Part shown: piece after piece, positions 61,101-64,000 of the stretch
How the letters are laid out: each line of letters starts with the position of its first letter
Position numbering within the stretch: position 1 is the stretch's first letter
Assembly: GCF_001522545.3 (NCBI RefSeq)
Contig: NC_031770.1
Span: forward strand, 105,587,468 to 105,651,467
Source: Parus major
Lineage: Eukaryota > Chordata > Aves > Passeriformes > Paridae
DNA: 64,000 bases
Reading direction: 5' to 3'
The notes under the pieces: generated by a model
The model's input: only the letters and a program-made list of their open reading frames with translations
Databases searched by the model: none
Told to the model about the DNA's origin: nothing
Position numbers and translations under genes: made by a program

Positions 61101-61639
61101 GTAAAAATAGTTCCTCAGACAGTGACATGACACACAGAGTGATGTCCAAAGAATACAGAGAACAACCAAATTATTTGTGTCAAAGGGAAGTTCCTATTTA
61201 AGCTGCAGGGGGCTGCCAGTGCCACCCTTGCTGCTGCCAGGATATAGAGGAGAAATGACTGTAGTTAAGGTTGGTCCTTAGTGCTTGTCTCCTCCCTAAC
61301 CTCCTAGGGTTATTCCCTAACTTGACCTCCAATCAAGGGTGGACAAAAAAGAGAAGTATTAACTCTACAGTATGGAGAAAGAAGCTGAGAAAGAGTTGAA
61401 GGTCCTGGCTTTCAATGTGTCTTTCTAATTATTGTTGTCCAGCTGAAGGAGTCAAAAGGGGAATCTCTACAGAAGTGCAGGGTCACTGAAGCCGTTGTAG
61501 GAACAACAAGGAGCTGCAAGTTTTAAATACCTCCTCAAGCCTGGCCCAGCAAAGCACCTCCTGCCATCAGTCTTTCTGGAGAAAAAAATCCACATATATT
61601 TATAAATCTTTCAGCAGTATTTTAACACTTTTATTCTCA
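58121..61639. other. Unique sequence, no gene recognised
   Basis: The stretch 58440-59030 is GC-richer and holds the longest open frame of the window (194 codons, minus strand, 59122-58538). It has no recognisable domain, and other frames are also open there. 59130-60300 is AT-rich and repeat-poor. No features are assigned. Confidence 0.5.
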
Positions 61640-61990
61640 GTGCTTTTAGTATATACTGCTTAAAATGGGCATGTGTGCAGCCGCATTATCCGCCGCCTGA
61701 ATGACAAATGGTTTATCAAGCCCTGACAGAGCACCCGCTTCATGCTGAACGGAGCAAGGCAGCAGCAAGGACTCTGGCTTCAGAGAGATTAACTTCCAGA
61801 TAGGAAAATAATAATAAACAACAGCCCATAAGCAAAGGACTAGAAAAGAGGAATCGAGACCATAAAGCGGAATCACAATGATCCGAACGGACAAAGGAAA
61901 GCGGATTTGTATATCTGAGCTTGAAATATGATAAATGAGTGGCAGATTAACGTTGCTAGGCTCCATGATCGCAGCGAGATCTGAGAGAGG
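61640..61990. promoter_or_regulatory. CpG-retaining unique block, strongest candidate conserved non-coding element
   Basis: About 13 CpGs fall in 300 bases of AT-rich, repeat-free DNA, including GCCGCATTATCCGCCGCCTG and ATCCGAACGGAC. AT-rich and homeodomain-like segments (AATAATAATAAACAAC, AGATTAACGTTG) are interleaved. A 106-codon minus-strand frame crosses the block but is hydrophobic and unlike any protein I know, so regulatory DNA is the better reading. Function is inferred. Confidence 0.35.
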
Positions 61991-62915
61991 GAGACGTGGG
62001 AAGGGTGCTGTAGGGGAGCAGCAGATCTGACAGCAGCCAGCAAGCAGGGAAAGAGGGGGAGACTTGGGTGGGGTGAAGAGCGTGGGTCCCCGAAGGTGAG
62101 ACTGGGGAGCTGCACCCTTGTGGAGGGTTTTGCAGGAGAGGGTGGCATGGTCTGAGCTCTGACATACCTGGCATATATGTCAGGGGTTTAAGGCTGGAAG
62201 AAAGGTGGTGAGAACATCCAGTTTAATAATTTCAGCACTATAGCTCAGAGCCTAAACTGTGAAAACCCCCAGGATCTTAAAAAGGAGCATTAAAAGGCTA
62301 TCTGAGAGTTCATACTTTCATGCCAGATATTGGCATTCACATCTTTTTTAATGACTCTTGATTAAATTTTTCTCCCTCATGGTGGAAAATTCTTTTGAAT
62401 GATCTGAGGTAAGTCTTATGACATAAGATCTTGTTTGGACCTGGACATCTCTGTTACCTTGGGTCATTACATAACTGATTGAAAGATACTGTTCACCCAA
62501 TTACTTTGAAGAATGGCTCCCAGACTGCTCCCTTGTTTTTAGGGTCCTTTATTGGTTGGGGGGATTTGTAATTTGGGTGTAGCAGGCACTGAGCATTGGT
62601 GGTAATTCCCTGGTTATATGTGACTGCGAGTGCAATCTCTACCCTGTGCTCCTCATAGGGATACTGAGTATCTCGTGCTTTGGCATGAGAGAAACTCAGT
62701 TGACAGAGAACCAGGGAATTGATGAAAGTTTTGATAGTAGTGTCACATATCACCTGTAAACCTTCATAAATCACCCTATTACATGCTATTACAACCTAAC
62801 AAATCACCCTGTTACAGCAAAGATTTTGATGTTAGTCCGTTGTACCAATGCATTAATTAGAAATAGTTATTTTCCAGTTAGCTGGAAATACAGCTGGTAG
62901 ATTCTGAGAGCTGAA
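61991..62915. other. Unique sequence with a small tandem duplication
   Basis: 61990-62160 is purine-rich on the plus strand. A partial 33-bp tandem duplication lies at 62768-62816. No gene recognised. Confidence 0.5.
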
Positions 62916-63045
62916 GAAGCACCGTGGCCCAGTGGCTGGACTTGAATCTTGTACCTCTTGTGGCACTCTGTTCATGATGTAGTTTGGGACTTGAGTAGGT
63001 CACTCACTCTCTGCCTCAATTTCTCCATCTTGTCCAGATCTACCC
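62916..63045 (+). repeat. MIR-like ancient SINE fragment
   Basis: Sense MIR order is recognisable: GTGGCCCAGTGGCTGGACTT and GAATC, then a TTTGGGACTTGAGTAGGTCA block and CTCACTCTCTGCCTCAATTT followed by CTCCATCTTG. This mirrors the tRNA-like head, then GACCTTGGGCAAGTCACTTAACCTCTCTGTGCCTCAGTTTC, which is the MIR core. It is the clearest MIR-like copy in the window, though heavily diverged. Confidence 0.6.
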
Positions 63046-64000
63046 TGCTTTTATGATATATTCCATGCTCTAGAGCTGAACACTTTGCATCCTTACTATA
63101 TTTGGAAGAAGAATGAAATGCTAGTGGAGTGACTGTATTTATTTTCAAAGAATTTGATAAAGAACTACAATTCAGATACTTTGAAGTGAACGTGCCCTGG
63201 TTTTTTGCACCTCTGCTATGAGATGGCATCACTCTTGGAGAAATGTTTGGATAATAAAATACTGTGAAATGACACTATTGCCAAATGAGATTGTGATGAA
63301 TAGAGCCTTGTAGTATTAAATCTATGGGTACTTTACATTGCAATGACAATAATAGTTTGCAGTGTTGTAATAAGTTGCACTTCTTCTTTTAAAAAATAAA
63401 TTTAGTTAGACCTTAATGCATCTTGGAAATCATACCCTCCACTCAAATCATACATACATCTCTTGGAATAAAATTGCTTTAAACATATGTAAATGTACAT
63501 TGTATGGCATATCATAGGCAGTTGTGAAATAAATGATGTTTATCAGTGGGCCTTATGTAAAAAGACTACAAATACATGTTCCTTTTTGTAGTTCAGATTT
63601 GACACAGTCATTGCCATAAGTCTCCTGCTTTAAATAAAAAAGACTACATTGCAGTTGATACTTAAAACTATTTTATTAGAAAAACCCAGGTACAAAACCC
63701 TGCAGTGTGGGGCTGGGGGTTATACAAAGTGTTCCAGAGATGTTATTCTCCTTTCCCTAATTACAGATAAGGGGTGCCATGCTTACAGCTCAGCTTCACA
63801 GGCCCTTGAAGGATTTTATGATTCTGCAGCTGCCAGTGCAGTTTGTTGAAAATCTTTCATTTTCATAACGGGAGCTGGGATGAGACTGTATTCCTAAACC
63901 AGCAGGATAAAAGTACTTTGACTTAATAGGTGCCATCCGTGTTAAAAGGATGATTTTGAAGATTATTAGCTGGCATGACTAAGATTTATGATGCAATCTG
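63046..64000. other. Unique AT-rich sequence
   Basis: No gene recognised. A short CR1-like terminus (CCTTGAAGGATTTTATGATT) near 63804-63823 is too brief to assign. Confidence 0.5.

Noticed and set aside
63791..63830. Possible CR1 terminus (CCTTGAAGGATTTTATGATT)
   Set aside because: Too short, and upstream sequence lacks other CR1 landmarks.
1..64000. CRISPR arrays, tRNA or rRNA genes, and prokaryotic operons
   Set aside because: None seen. No regularly spaced repeats, no tRNA cloverleaf signatures and no tightly packed coding frames.

Overview
The window reads as bird nuclear DNA. The evidence is the repeat content: at least ten truncated fragments of the CR1 LINE, which is the dominant LINE of birds; two solo LTRs of avian ERVL-like type; and a few worn MIR-like SINE pieces of the sort that survive from the amniote ancestor. 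The background is AT-rich, with low repeat density and short microsatellites. The repeats do not identify the species. No bacterial, phage or plasmid features were seen.

I cannot identify any gene. The open frames are short (longest 194 codons), lie on both strands, overlap each other and show no recognisable domain, as expected by chance in vertebrate non-coding DNA. One short exon-like block at 3289-3395 has good splice signals but no recognised product, so it is listed at low confidence. The window is best read as intergenic or deep intronic sequence.

Layout. 1-7.5 kb: three CR1 loci (one composite and rearranged), the exon-like block, and a G/T-rich tract with a G-quadruplex motif. 7.5-17 kb: mostly unique sequence with two blocks that look like conserved regulatory DNA (about 8.8 and 12.6 kb). 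17-29.8 kb: three CR1 fragments and a CpG-retaining block at 25.3 kb. 29.8-31.3 kb: a complete 1,462-bp solo LTR with perfect 5-bp target-site duplications, the clearest feature here. 31.3-47.5 kb: sparse CR1, one MIR-like piece, a palindromic homeodomain site at 36.7 kb, and a GC-richer stretch around 44.3-45.1 kb. 47.5-48.1 kb: the second LTR. 48-64 kb: two CR1 3' ends, two MIR-like pieces, a strong G-quadruplex motif, and CpG-retaining blocks at 53.4 and 61.7 kb.

No new gene system is evident. The most interesting material is the unique sequence that retains CpG or carries ordered transcription-factor sites, which may be cis-regulatory. That is inference from composition and motifs and needs alignment to other genomes.
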